From positions 1 through 50,334 of the forward strand of contig JAKSNQ010000006.1 of assembly GCA_024399615.1 (NCBI GenBank): DNA of 50,334 nucleotides, written 5' to 3'. The notes beneath the pieces were generated by a model that saw only the letters and a program-made list of their open reading frames with translations, was not told the DNA's origin and did not search any database. The translations under genes and the position numbers were made by a program. Shown here one piece after another: positions 16,216 to 25,086 of this stretch (its first letter is position 1; each line of letters opens with the position of its first letter). This DNA is from Paludibacteraceae bacterium (GTDB lineage: Bacteria; Bacteroidota; Bacteroidia; Bacteroidales; Paludibacteraceae).

Positions 16216-17802
16216 TTACGAAAGGCGTTCAATGGCAACCTGCAAACGGTGAAGCGTTTCGTCTTTGCCCAACACATTGGTTATCTCCCAGATATGTGGA
16301 CCACGAGCGGCACCTACGAGTGTGATTCGGAATGCATTCATTACGAGACCAACGCCGTATTCTTTCTCGGCAATCCAGCCCATTACTACTGCATCCAGTT
16401 TCTCTGCCGTCCACTCGTCGATACCTTCCAATACCTTATATAATTCGCGCATGTGCGCGGGAGACTCCTCTTTCCAGCGCTTTTTGAGTGATTTTTCGTC
16501 ATATTCAGCAGGGGCGACAAAGAAGAAGGCGGCCTGCTCCCATAGTTCGGGTACGAAATTCACGCGCTCCTTCATCAGGTCGATGACATGTGCGACTACT
16601 GCTTTGTCTGCTGCCTGCACAGCTGCTTTGCCAGCCTCTGGCACAGCTGCTACAAAGGCATCATAGAGTTCGGCACCTTGGCGAAGTTGCAGGTACTGGT
16701 GATTGAACCACTTGCCCTTTTCATAGTCGAACTTGGCTCCGGCTTTGCTTACGCGGTCTAATGAGAACTGTGCAATCAGTTCGTCCATGGTAAACATTTC
16801 TTGGTCACCGGTAGCGTGCCAACCGAGAAGGGCCAGGAAATTGATGACGGCTTCTGGGAAATAGCCTGATTCACGATAACCGGACGAAACGGTGCCGTCT
16901 TTCTGGTTATGAAACTCAAGTGGGAAAACAGGGAAACCTAAGCGGTCACCATCACGCTTGCTGAGTTTGCCGTTGCCATCTGGTTTGAGCAGCAGAGGCA
17001 GGTGAGCAAACTGAGGCATGGTGTCTTCCCAACCGAAAGCGCGATACAAAAGAACGTGGAGTGGGGCAGAAGGTAACCACTCTTCGCCACGGATGACATG
17101 ACTGATTTCCATCAGATGGTCATCCACAATATTGGCCAGGTGATATGTAGGCAGGTCATCGGCTGACTTATACAGTACTTTGTCATCCAGAATATTGGAG
17201 TTGATGACCACTTCGCCACGGATGAGGTCATGTACATGTACATCCTCGTTGGGTTCTACCTTAAATCGAACGACATACTGATCCCCGCGGGCCATGCGTG
17301 CCTGCACCTCTTCGGCAGAGAGAGTCAGGGAGTTGACCATTTGGTTACGAGTACGTGCATCGTACTGGAAATTAGCCATTTCTGCACGTTTGGCTTCCAG
17401 CTCAGCTGGGGTGTCGAATGCGATATAAGCATGACCGGATTGAAGGAGTTGATCCACGTACTGATGGTAGATTTCGCGACGCTCAGACTGACGATATGGT
17501 CCATTGGGACCTGCTTGACAAGGCAGACCTTCTTTGGCTTGCTCCCACTCACGTGTGCTACCGGATGCTGGCACACAACCGATACCCTCATCAATGCCTA
17601 TTCCCAACCATTGGAGGGCCTCAATGATATACTCTTCGGCACCTGGCACAAAGCGAGTGGAATCGGTGTCCTCGATGCGGAGAAGCATGTCGCCACCGTG
17701 TTGACGGGCAAACAGATAATTATACAATGCGGTACGTACGCCGCCGATATGCAATGCTCCTGTTGGAGATGGTGCAAAGCGCACCCTTACTTTTCTTTCC
17801 AT
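16216..17802 (-). CDS. gltX: Glutamyl-tRNA synthetase
   Basis: 528 residues from ATG 17802; a TTG 27 bases upstream would add residues unlike the family. Charges tRNA-Glu with glutamate in the cytoplasm. Class I motifs are clear: [22 protein letters not shown] contains the HIGH-type site and [11 protein letters not shown] the KMSKS-type loop. A class Ib anticodon-binding domain makes up the last ~170 residues. The KLSKRDGD form and the insert before it are typical of Bacteroidota GltX. It follows the CotH gene by 33 bases on the minus strand, and recQ lies downstream. Confidence 0.97.
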   Translation of the reverse strand: MERKVRVRFAPSPTGALHIGGVRTALYNYLFARQHGGDMLLRIEDTDSTRFVPGAEEYIIEALQWLGIGIDEGIGCVPASGSTREWEQAKEGLPCQAGPNGPYRQSERREIYHQYVDQLLQSGHAYIAFDTPAELEAKRAEMANFQYDARTRNQMVNSLTLSAEEVQARMARGDQYVVRFKVEPNEDVHVHDLIRGEVVINSNILDDKVLYKSADDLPTYHLANIVDDHLMEISHVIRGEEWLPSAPLHVLLYRAFGWEDTMPQFAHLPLLLKPDGNGKLSKRDGDRLGFPVFPLEFHNQKDGTVSSGYRESGYFPEAVINFLALLGWHATGDQEMFTMDELIAQFSLDRVSKAGAKFDYEKGKWFNHQYLQLRQGAELYDAFVAAVPEAGKAAVQAADKAVVAHVIDLMKERVNFVPELWEQAAFFFVAPAEYDEKSLKKRWKEESPAHMRELYKVLEGIDEWTAEKLDAVVMGWIAEKEYGVGLVMNAFRITLVGAARGPHIWEITNVLGKDETLHRLQVAIERLS

Positions 17803-17835
17803 TATTCTATTGGTTTTTCTATTGTTCAATTGATG

Positions 17836-19704
17836 TTATGGTACGAGTACTTTAGTACTGTTGCTTCCTTGTTTTACGATGTATATTCCGGATGCAAGAT
17901 GTTGATAGTCAATTTCTTGACCGATAAGCAGACCTTGCAGGTTATAGATGAGCACAGGTGCGTTTTCGTTGGCATATGTTTCTTCCACTGCTGTTGAAAC
18001 GGTCGTATCCAAACCGACGTGTGTATCCATCCAGTTAAAGCGATTACGCACGAAATTTTTCAGGAACGTCACTTCGCCGGAATAACTGCCGGCATTGCGT
18101 GGATTCATGTGAACATTGCTGCTCAGGATGGGCCAGCGTAAGAAGTTGAGTCGTTGCGACTGATCCAATGTGGCTGCCCAGTTGTCTATCAACTGACAGA
18201 TAGTGTCTGCACAAAGATCATGGTTCAAGCGCGCGTCTGACCAGAGGTAGGTCATTCGGCGTTGTGCCGCTACGTCATCCTTGATGATACGGCTGACAAA
18301 CGACTGGTTGGTTCCTGCTGACTTATACAGATAGTCTGACTTGTTGCAGGTTGGATAATGACGATAATCGTTATCAAAAGCAATGTCGAAATCCCACTCT
18401 GGACCGCAATAGATTGTGTCGTTACTGCGATTTTTGTACATATGCATCGACCAATAGGTGTCGGTATTGGCGCTCAACTCACCTACGAGGAAATGCTGCA
18501 GAAATGAATCTTCGTCCAAATATTGACGCCAGTTGTTGTGGTTCTGCACACGCTGACACATTGTATTGAAATGGTTGTTGATATATTGCTTTTGTTGGCT
18601 GGTTATCTCGTCTGAATCGGGCTCTTTAATTGTGATACCCATGTTGTATGGATAGGAGTAGAAGCGTCCATTTTCAGGTTCTTCATGCGCATATCCGTCC
18701 ATTTCCAGATGATACCCACCGGTGAGAGCTTCACCGGTAATGTCTTCTGGGGCCATTTCGGTGATATTGATGCGATTCTTGTTGATTTCCAGTTGATCAG
18801 CAAGCTGATAGCAACCTTTATATTCGCCATTGAGGAACACGTTTACCGGATGAGAGAAGGGTACGTATGCCATGTTCAGGCGGCGCGCATACTCGTATGC
18901 TATCAGGTTGCGCATGAGGGTTTTGTCGCCATAGTTGTTGATGAGACACCATTTTTTGGCCTTGGCTGGCGAACCGAGTACGTTCTTCTTTTTGTAGAAC
19001 TTGATACGATAGGGCTTTTTCGGAAATCCCATTGAGGCATTTCCACGCAGACGAACACCGGCCGAATCGGTCATTATCTCGTTGGCTTGTACTATGCTGA
19101 CTATGCTGACTATCTCGTGCTCCTTGTCATATGGGTCTTGCGCATTGACGGTATGAATGACAACTGTTGGAAGGCCTCCAATTTGTGGCAATTGGCTATT
19201 GTCGCCGACGCCGCTATGACCATAGAATTGTACTTCTGCTACGTTGCAGCGCGAGTCATTGGGACCAACATAGCGCACATATCGAAATCCTTTGCTACAG
19301 TTGATATCTGCTGATTGATATTGTCCGATTACACCATCCACATCTGTGATATAGAGGGGAATGGCATCCATGAAGTCTGGCTGATTTGCGCCTTCAAAAA
19401 CGGCCAATTTCGTACGACTGGGACCGACTCCATCATTACGAGGTGACCATGCTACGCGCGTAATAATATATGGACTGCCTAAATCCAAGGCTGCATATGT
19501 GTATGTTCGGTTGTATGATGCGAAATATGTGTTCAAATCGCCATCAAAAGCATTCGCGACCGTATTAACCGTCGTTGATGATTGACCATTGCTGTAATCA
19601 ACTGCTGTGGAGCCAAAAGGAGTACCGGTCAGCAAGGGATCTTGTGCCAAACTTGCCAACGAAATGCCTAAACAGGCGAGTGTGGATATGAGTGCTTTTT
19701 TCAT
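17836..19704 (-). CDS. Secreted CotH kinase family protein with discoidin-like domain and T9SS tail
   Basis: 622 residues. A signal peptide (MKKALISTLACLGISLASLA) is followed by an F5/8-type (discoidin-like) domain at about 35-160 (NAFDGDLNTYFAS, ALDLGSPYIITRVAWSPR) and a CotH domain at about 180-535 (RLRGNASMGFPKKPYRIKFY, YQLADQLEINKNRINI, EWDFDIAFDND). CotH proteins have an atypical kinase fold; in spores they phosphorylate coat proteins, while in bacterial surface proteins the substrate is mostly unknown. The last ~60 residues (VLIYNLQGLLIG, then LASGIYIVKQGSNSTKVLV) are a T9SS type A sorting domain. The gene begins 3 bases after the patatin gene, indicating one operon. Confidence 0.85.
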   Translation of the reverse strand: MKKALISTLACLGISLASLAQDPLLTGTPFGSTAVDYSNGQSSTTVNTVANAFDGDLNTYFASYNRTYTYAALDLGSPYIITRVAWSPRNDGVGPSRTKLAVFEGANQPDFMDAIPLYITDVDGVIGQYQSADINCSKGFRYVRYVGPNDSRCNVAEVQFYGHSGVGDNSQLPQIGGLPTVVIHTVNAQDPYDKEHEIVSIVSIVQANEIMTDSAGVRLRGNASMGFPKKPYRIKFYKKKNVLGSPAKAKKWCLINNYGDKTLMRNLIAYEYARRLNMAYVPFSHPVNVFLNGEYKGCYQLADQLEINKNRINITEMAPEDITGEALTGGYHLEMDGYAHEEPENGRFYSYPYNMGITIKEPDSDEITSQQKQYINNHFNTMCQRVQNHNNWRQYLDEDSFLQHFLVGELSANTDTYWSMHMYKNRSNDTIYCGPEWDFDIAFDNDYRHYPTCNKSDYLYKSAGTNQSFVSRIIKDDVAAQRRMTYLWSDARLNHDLCADTICQLIDNWAATLDQSQRLNFLRWPILSSNVHMNPRNAGSYSGEVTFLKNFVRNRFNWMDTHVGLDTTVSTAVEETYANENAPVLIYNLQGLLIGQEIDYQHLASGIYIVKQGSNSTKVLVP

Positions 19705-19707
19705 GTT

Positions 19708-20619
19708 TTAATTCTGTGATTGTTCAAATTTATCTAGTTCGATGGACATCATTTCCCGACCGCGATCCATAATCTCTGAAGCTTTGTCAAAATCAAATGT
19801 GGTGTATGCGTCTTGGGGCATATCTACGACTACAGCGGGTTGGCATTTCTCGATTCGAAGCATACAGTTGTTTTGTATTTGGATATCGATCATGCGATTG
19901 GTGAGGCTGATGTAGTTCATGCTGGCGGCATATTTATCCTCGCTCACTTCTTTGGCCACTTTTTGCCAACTTTTTTCCAATTTGTCGCCAACTTTTCCCA
20001 GTTTTTGCAAGAAAGGTGGGGCCTCAACTATCGCATGAGCCCGATCCATATTGGTCCGTCCGCTGATGTTGACACCCATGAGAATATCACCTTCCTGACG
20101 AGCAACTCGATCCAACGGAAATGGATTGGTAAGTCCACCATCTACGAGTAGTGTGCCATTTTTTTGCACAGGTTCAAAGCATAGTGGTATCGAGATGGAG
20201 GCACGTATTGCTTCAAAGAGCGAACCCTCGGAAAAAACGACCTCCTGCGAGTGGAGCAAATCGGTTGCTACAAAACTGGCAGGGATGGGCAGTTCTTCTA
20301 TCAGTCGGTCTGGCACCCATTCCTGGATTGCTGACATCACGCGTTCACCCTTGACCAGATGGCCCCAGCCGATGTTAAAGTCCGTGAGCGAAAGTACGTC
20401 TCGTAGATCCAAGTTGCCGAACCAATCACGAGCTTCGGCTATTTTTCCGGCTGCATAGATGCCGGCTATCAGACTGCCAATCGAACAACCCGCGATGGAC
20501 GTAATTTCGTAGCCACGTGCTGTCAATTCTTCGATAGCACCGATGTGAGCCATGCCTCTGGCGCCGCCGCTGGCCAGAACCAATGCTACTTTTTTGGAGG
20601 ATGGTACGGATGAGTCCAT
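19708..20619 (-). CDS. Patatin-like phospholipase family protein
   Basis: 303 residues, cytoplasmic by sequence (no signal peptide). A Ser-Asp dyad lipid acyl hydrolase: the oxyanion loop LASGGARGMAHIGAIE, nucleophile GCSIGS (Ser about residue 47) and the DGG motif in LLVDGGLTNPFPLD are all present. It resembles the NTE/RssA type. Substrate may be phospholipid or lysophospholipid; unknown here. It is the first gene of a likely patatin-CotH-gltX-recQ operon from the promoter at 20645-20676. The family C-terminal helices after residue 220 are less conserved. Confidence 0.9.
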   Translation of the reverse strand: MDSSVPSSKKVALVLASGGARGMAHIGAIEELTARGYEITSIAGCSIGSLIAGIYAAGKIAEARDWFGNLDLRDVLSLTDFNIGWGHLVKGERVMSAIQEWVPDRLIEELPIPASFVATDLLHSQEVVFSEGSLFEAIRASISIPLCFEPVQKNGTLLVDGGLTNPFPLDRVARQEGDILMGVNISGRTNMDRAHAIVEAPPFLQKLGKVGDKLEKSWQKVAKEVSEDKYAASMNYISLTNRMIDIQIQNNCMLRIEKCQPAVVVDMPQDAYTTFDFDKASEIMDRGREMMSIELDKFEQSQN

Positions 20620-20644
20620 AATAACCGCAAATTAATTCAGACTG

Positions 20645-20676
20645 CAAAGGTAATGAATTTTTTCGCTAATTCCAAA
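20645..20676 (-). promoter_or_regulatory. Bacteroidota-type promoter for patatin-CotH-gltX-recQ
   Basis: Minus-strand TTTG (20673-20676), 20 bases, TACCTTTG (20645-20652), about 20 bases before the patatin ATG. It is divergent to the promoter at 20723-20754. Confidence 0.82.
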
Positions 20677-20722
20677 TATTTTTCAGAAAAATTGATGGAA
20701 AAATGTTTTTTTGTTGAAAATA

Positions 20723-20754
20723 TTTGCTTATGTCGATTTTTTTGAGTAATTTTG
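20723..20754 (+). promoter_or_regulatory. Bacteroidota-type promoter for the decarboxylase gene
   Basis: TTTG (20723-20726), 20 bases, TAATTTTG (20747-20754). Leaves a leader of about 110 bases before the ATG at 20872. Confidence 0.8.
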
Positions 20755-20871
20755 CGTCCGCAAGTATTTCTATGAAATACATTGATGAAAGCATATTATA
20801 CGCTTTAAAAATGAATAATTAACGCAAAGATGTGGACTATGGTGCCATGTTTTTTAGGAATTTTTTAATAT

Positions 20872-22755
20872 ATGAAGAAGGAAATTAAGTTCAGCCTTGT
20901 CTATCGCGACATGTGGCAATCGTCGGGCAAGTATGTCCCACGCAAAGATCAGTTGGCAAAGATAGCTCCTGTCATCATTGATATGGGCTGTTTCGATCGT
21001 GTTGAAACCAATGGTGGTGCCTCCGAGCAGGTGAACTTGCTGTATGGCGAGAACCCTAATCTGGCTGTTCGTACGTTTACCAAACCTTTCCATGAAGCTG
21101 GTATTCAAACCCACATGCTGGATCGCGGATTGAATGCACTCCGTATGAATCCCGTTCCTGCGGACGTACGCGAACTTATGTATAAGGTAAAACATGCGCA
21201 AGGGACCGATATCACTCGTATTTTCTGCGGTTTGAACGATCCGCGCAATATTATTCCTTCTATCAAATGGGCCAAGGCTGCGGGCATGACGGCGCAGGCT
21301 ACGATGTGTATCACTTATTCGCAGGTACATACCGCTGAGTACTATATCAACCTTGCTGAACAACTCATCGAGGGTGGTGCGCAGGAAATATGTCTCAAGG
21401 ATATGGCTGGCATCGGACGTCCTCAGATGTTGGGCACTATCGTTGCGGCTATCAAGGAGAAGCATCCGGATATCATCATTCAGTATCATGGACATACAGG
21501 ACCTGGTTTCTCTGTGGCTTCTATGCTGGAAGTGGCAAAAGCTGGAGGCGACGTACTTGACGTGGCTATGGAACCACTTGCATGGGGTAAAGTGCATCCC
21601 GATGTGATTACAATTCAGGCTATGCTTAAAGATGCTGGTTTCCAAGTTAAAGATATCAATATGAAGGCATACATGGAAGCTCGTTCGCTTACTCAGTCTT
21701 TCATAGACGATTTCCTTGGCTATTGGATTGATCCAAAGAACTCGCTCATGTCTTCTCTCCTTGTTGGTTGTGGCCTGCCGGGTGGTATGATGGGCTCGCT
21801 CATGGCGGACCTCAAGGGCATGCACGCAGCTATTAATATGAACCTCAAAAAGCGTGGCGAACATGAGTATACCGAGGATGAATTACTTGTCGAACTTTTC
21901 AATGAGGTGCAGCGTATTTGGCCGATGTTGGGTACTCCTTGCCTCGTAACACCATTCTCGCAATATGTAAAGAATGCGGCTTTGATGAATATCTACAGCC
22001 GTTCGATGGGCGAGCCTGCATTCACTCGCATGGACCCTGCTATGTGGGGTATGATTCTGGGTAAGTCCGGTAAACTGCCGGGTACGCTCGCACCGGAAAT
22101 CGTTAAATTGGCTGAGCAGAAAGGTTTCGAATTCTATACCGGCGACCCACAGGCGCTCTATCCAAACGAGTTGCCACGCTTTATCGAAGAAATGAAGCAG
22201 AATGGTTGGGATCGTGGACAGGACGACGAAGAACTCTTTGAGTTTGCTATGCACGAGAAGCAATATCGTGAGTTCAAGTCCGGCCAAGCCAAGGAGCAGT
22301 TCAATAAGGATCTGCTTGAGCGCATGGAGAAAGCAGCCAAGGGCGGACAACAGATTGTCTTCCTTTCGGATGCCGACAAGCGCGCGATCCTTCATCCGAA
22401 TAGCCAACCACTCGAGGCACCTCAGGCTGGTAAGGTACTTTGGGAACTGGATTTCAACGAGGCTTCTGCTGCGCCTGTCTTCGGTAAGGCTTTCCATGCT
22501 GGAGAAACGGTGGCTTACCTCGAGACGCAAAGTGGTATCGAACATCTGGTTGCTCCTTACGATTGCTCACTCGTTCAGGTTGCGCGTGGCCAAGGCGCTA
22601 AGGTAGTCAAGGGAGAGGATATCGCTTGGTTCGAAAAAGCTGATCTGCCCAAAGTTGCCGAAAAAACGGTAGTTGCTCCTAAGGCTGCTGACACCAAAGT
22701 GATGCCAAAAGAAGAGGGATCCAAGTGGAACAAAAAAGGGGACTTGAAGGCCTGA
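20872..22755 (+). CDS. Oxaloacetate decarboxylase alpha / pyruvate carboxylase B-like protein without the biotinyl lysine
   Basis: 627 residues. Residues ~1-290 are an HMGL-like TIM barrel with carboxyltransferase signatures (SLVYRDMWQSSGKY, ETNGGASEQVN, metal-site YHGHTGPG), followed by the PYC/OADA conserved domain (VGCGLPGGMMGSLMADL, LVTPFSQYVKNAALMNI, about 290-480). The C-terminal ~80 residues have the pattern of a biotinyl carrier hammerhead (GETVAYLETQSGIEHLVAPYD, then KVVKGEDIAWFE), but where biotin carriers have EAMKM this has ETQSG, so Ser554 takes the place of the biotinylated Lys. It must use a carrier in trans, or the tail has lost that role. Beta and gamma pump subunits are not in the window. 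Confidence 0.85.
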   Translation: MKKEIKFSLVYRDMWQSSGKYVPRKDQLAKIAPVIIDMGCFDRVETNGGASEQVNLLYGENPNLAVRTFTKPFHEAGIQTHMLDRGLNALRMNPVPADVRELMYKVKHAQGTDITRIFCGLNDPRNIIPSIKWAKAAGMTAQATMCITYSQVHTAEYYINLAEQLIEGGAQEICLKDMAGIGRPQMLGTIVAAIKEKHPDIIIQYHGHTGPGFSVASMLEVAKAGGDVLDVAMEPLAWGKVHPDVITIQAMLKDAGFQVKDINMKAYMEARSLTQSFIDDFLGYWIDPKNSLMSSLLVGCGLPGGMMGSLMADLKGMHAAINMNLKKRGEHEYTEDELLVELFNEVQRIWPMLGTPCLVTPFSQYVKNAALMNIYSRSMGEPAFTRMDPAMWGMILGKSGKLPGTLAPEIVKLAEQKGFEFYTGDPQALYPNELPRFIEEMKQNGWDRGQDDEELFEFAMHEKQYREFKSGQAKEQFNKDLLERMEKAAKGGQQIVFLSDADKRAILHPNSQPLEAPQAGKVLWELDFNEASAAPVFGKAFHAGETVAYLETQSGIEHLVAPYDCSLVQVARGQGAKVVKGEDIAWFEKADLPKVAEKTVVAPKAADTKVMPKEEGSKWNKKGDLKA

Positions 22756-22815
22756 TAAGTTACTTCAAAAGCCATCTCAAGAAATGTACTTTTTTAAAGA
22801 AAAAGACCTTTAGCA

Positions 22816-22859
22816 GTCTTCATGCGGTCTTCATGCGGTCTTGAAGCGATCTTCATGCG
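22816..22859. repeat. 11-bp tandem repeat, four copies
   Basis: GTCTTCATGCG (22816-22826), the same again (22827-22837), GTCTTGAAGCG (22838-22848) and ATCTTCATGCG (22849-22859). It lies in the 276-base gap between the decarboxylase gene and serC, which shows no gene and no clear promoter. Confidence 0.9.
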
Positions 22860-22942
22860 TCTTTCGTCTTGCAGATTTACTGCCTAAAAATATACGATTT
22901 TTAAGATTTGTCTTTTTGAACGCTTTCTTGAGAGCATTCTCT

Positions 22943-22987
22943 CTATAGTCCCTATAGTCCCTAAAGACCCTATAGTCCCTAAGGTCC
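22943..22987. repeat. 9-bp tandem repeat, five copies
   Basis: CTATAGTCC (22943-22951, 22952-22960, 22970-22978) alternates with the variants CTAAAGACC (22961-22969) and CTAAGGTCC (22979-22987). The array ends 44 bases before the serC ATG. Confidence 0.9.
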
Positions 22988-23031
22988 TTTTATATCACAC
23001 CACATTATTCAATTGATAAACATTTTATACA

Positions 23032-24123
23032 ATGAAGCAATATAATTTCAATGCAGGTCCAAGTATCCTGCCTCAGGAAGTCATCAAGCAAACCGCTGAT
23101 GCTGTTATCGACTTCGAAGGTCATGGTCTCTCTATTCTTGAGATTTCTCACCGTGCTAAGTATTTCCAACCGGTTATGGATGAAGCAGAAGCTTTGATGA
23201 AAGAGCTTCTCAATATTCCCGACGGTTATCGTGTTATTTTCCTTGGTGGTGGTGCCAGCCTGCAGTTCTGCATGCTTCCATACAACCTGCTTGAGCATAA
23301 AGCGGCTTACCTCAATACCGGTGTGTGGGCAAAGAAGGCGCTCAAAGAAGCAAAAGCATTTGGCGAAGCCGTTGAAGTGGCTTCTTCGGCTGATGCAAAC
23401 TACACCTTCATCCCTACCGATTACGAAATCCCTCAGGATGCTGACTATTTCCATGTCACGACCAACAATACCATCTATGGTACCGAACTTTCTGACGAGA
23501 AATTGCAGCAGATTTATGACAAGTTGGGTAAGGTGACGCTCGTTGCTGATATGTCTTCTGATATCTTGTCTCGCCCTATTGATGTGTCAAAATATGGCAT
23601 TATTTATGGTGGTGCGCAAAAGAATTTGGCTCCTGCGGGCGTGACATTTGTTATTGTTCGTGAAGACCTTCTTGGAAAGGTATCTCGTCACATTCCTACT
23701 ATGTTGGATTATCGTACACATATCGAAGGTGGATCGATGTTCAATACGCCTCCTGTTTTGCCTGTTTACACCGCTGTTCTCACACTTCGTTGGCTCAAGA
23801 ATTTGGGTGGTCTCGAAGCTATTGAAAAGCGTAACATTGCTAAGGCTGAACTGCTCTACAAGGCTATTGATGAAAGCAAAATGTTTGTCGGTACTGCCAA
23901 GAAGGAGGATCGTAGCCGCATGAACGTGCCATTCGTGCTCAAAGAGGAGTACAAAGAACTGGAGGCTGAGTTCCTCAAGTTTGCTGCCGATCATGGTATG
24001 GTTGGTGTGAAGGGACACCGATCTGTTGGTGGCTTCCGTGCATCTATCTACAACGCTATGGATCTTGAGGGAGTGCAAGCACTCGTGGATTGCATGAAGG
24101 AGTTCGAAGCTCTGCATGCATAA
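23032..24123 (+). CDS. serC: Phosphoserine aminotransferase
   Basis: 363 residues, full length. A class V PLP aminotransferase that makes 3-phosphoserine from 3-phosphohydroxypyruvate and glutamate, and can serve PLP synthesis too. The N-terminus [20 protein letters not shown] (phosphate/PLP loop) and [14 protein letters not shown] (the PLP Schiff-base Lys) are the family signatures; the ending has [14 protein letters not shown]. serA begins 38 bases downstream, so both steps from 3-phosphoglycerate to phosphoserine are encoded together. Confidence 0.97.
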   Translation: MKQYNFNAGPSILPQEVIKQTADAVIDFEGHGLSILEISHRAKYFQPVMDEAEALMKELLNIPDGYRVIFLGGGASLQFCMLPYNLLEHKAAYLNTGVWAKKALKEAKAFGEAVEVASSADANYTFIPTDYEIPQDADYFHVTTNNTIYGTELSDEKLQQIYDKLGKVTLVADMSSDILSRPIDVSKYGIIYGGAQKNLAPAGVTFVIVREDLLGKVSRHIPTMLDYRTHIEGGSMFNTPPVLPVYTAVLTLRWLKNLGGLEAIEKRNIAKAELLYKAIDESKMFVGTAKKEDRSRMNVPFVLKEEYKELEAEFLKFAADHGMVGVKGHRSVGGFRASIYNAMDLEGVQALVDCMKEFEALHA

Positions 24124-24161
24124 GTTAAAAGGCATCTAATTTATAAAACCATATATTTAAT

Positions 24162-25082
24162 ATGAAAGTTTTAGTCGCTACGGAAAAACCTTTTGCGAAA
24201 GTAGCCGTTGATGGTATTCGTGAAGTGGTTGAACAGGCTGGTGGTGAACTGGCTTTGCTGGAAAAATACACACAAAAAGAACAATTGCTCGAGGCGGTAG
24301 CCGATGCCGACGCGCTCATCGTTCGTTCTGATATTGTTGATGCTGTTGTGCTCGATGCTGCTAAGCAGCTTAAGATTGTCGTACGGGCGGGGGCAGGATA
24401 TGATAATTTGGACCTTGCGGCTTGTACCGAACATGGTGTTGTGGCTATGAATACACCCGGTCAGAACTCCAATGCTGTGGCCGAACTTGCTCTTGGACTC
24501 ATGGTGTACGCCGTTCGCAATATGTACAACGGCACTTCGGGTACCGAGTTGTTTGGTAAGACATTGGGTATTCATGCCTATGGAAATGTGGGACGTAATG
24601 TGGCGCGTATCGCCAAAGGTTTTGGCATGAAGATTATCGCTTTTGATGCCTATTGTCCGGATGAGAAGATGATGACAGATGATGTCATGCCTGTACATTC
24701 TGCCGAAGAACTCTATGAGAAATCCGACATTGTTTCTTTGCATATTCCTGCCACGGACGAGACCAAAAACTCCATCAATTATGCGCTCTTGAATCGTATG
24801 CCTAAGGGAGCTTTGTTGGTTAATACCGCGCGTAAGGAAGTGATTAACGAGACCGATTTGATTTGCCTGATGCAGGAGCGAAGCGATTTCCGTTATGTGA
24901 CCGATATTATGCCTCAGGCTGATGGGAAAATGCAGGAATTGTTTGCCGGACGTTATTTCGCTACGCCTAAAAAGATGGGCGCCCAAACGGCAGAAGCTAA
25001 CATCAATGCCGGTATTGCGGCGGCTAAGCAAATCGTCGCTTTCCTTATCGATGGGGAAGAGCGTTTCCGCTTGAACAAGTAA
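24162..25082 (+). CDS. serA: D-3-phosphoglycerate dehydrogenase, short form without ACT domain
   Basis: 306 residues, NAD-dependent 2-hydroxyacid dehydrogenase fold. The first step of serine synthesis. The NAD-binding loop GIHAYGNVGRNVA, the AGAGYDNLD motif and NTARKEVI with the substrate Arg are present. The C-terminal TPHxGAxT motif of most family members reads TPKKMGAQTAEAN, with Lys in the catalytic His place; as I recall this is usual in the Bacteroidota SerA group. No regulatory ACT domain is present, so serine feedback as in E. coli is unlikely. It sits directly after serC. Confidence 0.92.
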   Translation: MKVLVATEKPFAKVAVDGIREVVEQAGGELALLEKYTQKEQLLEAVADADALIVRSDIVDAVVLDAAKQLKIVVRAGAGYDNLDLAACTEHGVVAMNTPGQNSNAVAELALGLMVYAVRNMYNGTSGTELFGKTLGIHAYGNVGRNVARIAKGFGMKIIAFDAYCPDEKMMTDDVMPVHSAEELYEKSDIVSLHIPATDETKNSINYALLNRMPKGALLVNTARKEVINETDLICLMQERSDFRYVTDIMPQADGKMQELFAGRYFATPKKMGAQTAEANINAGIAAAKQIVAFLIDGEERFRLNK

Positions 25083-25086
25083 TCTG

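Noticed and set aside
22816-22987. Possible CRISPR array in the gap before serC
   Set aside because: Units of 11 and 9 bp are directly adjacent with no spacers, and no cas gene is in the window.
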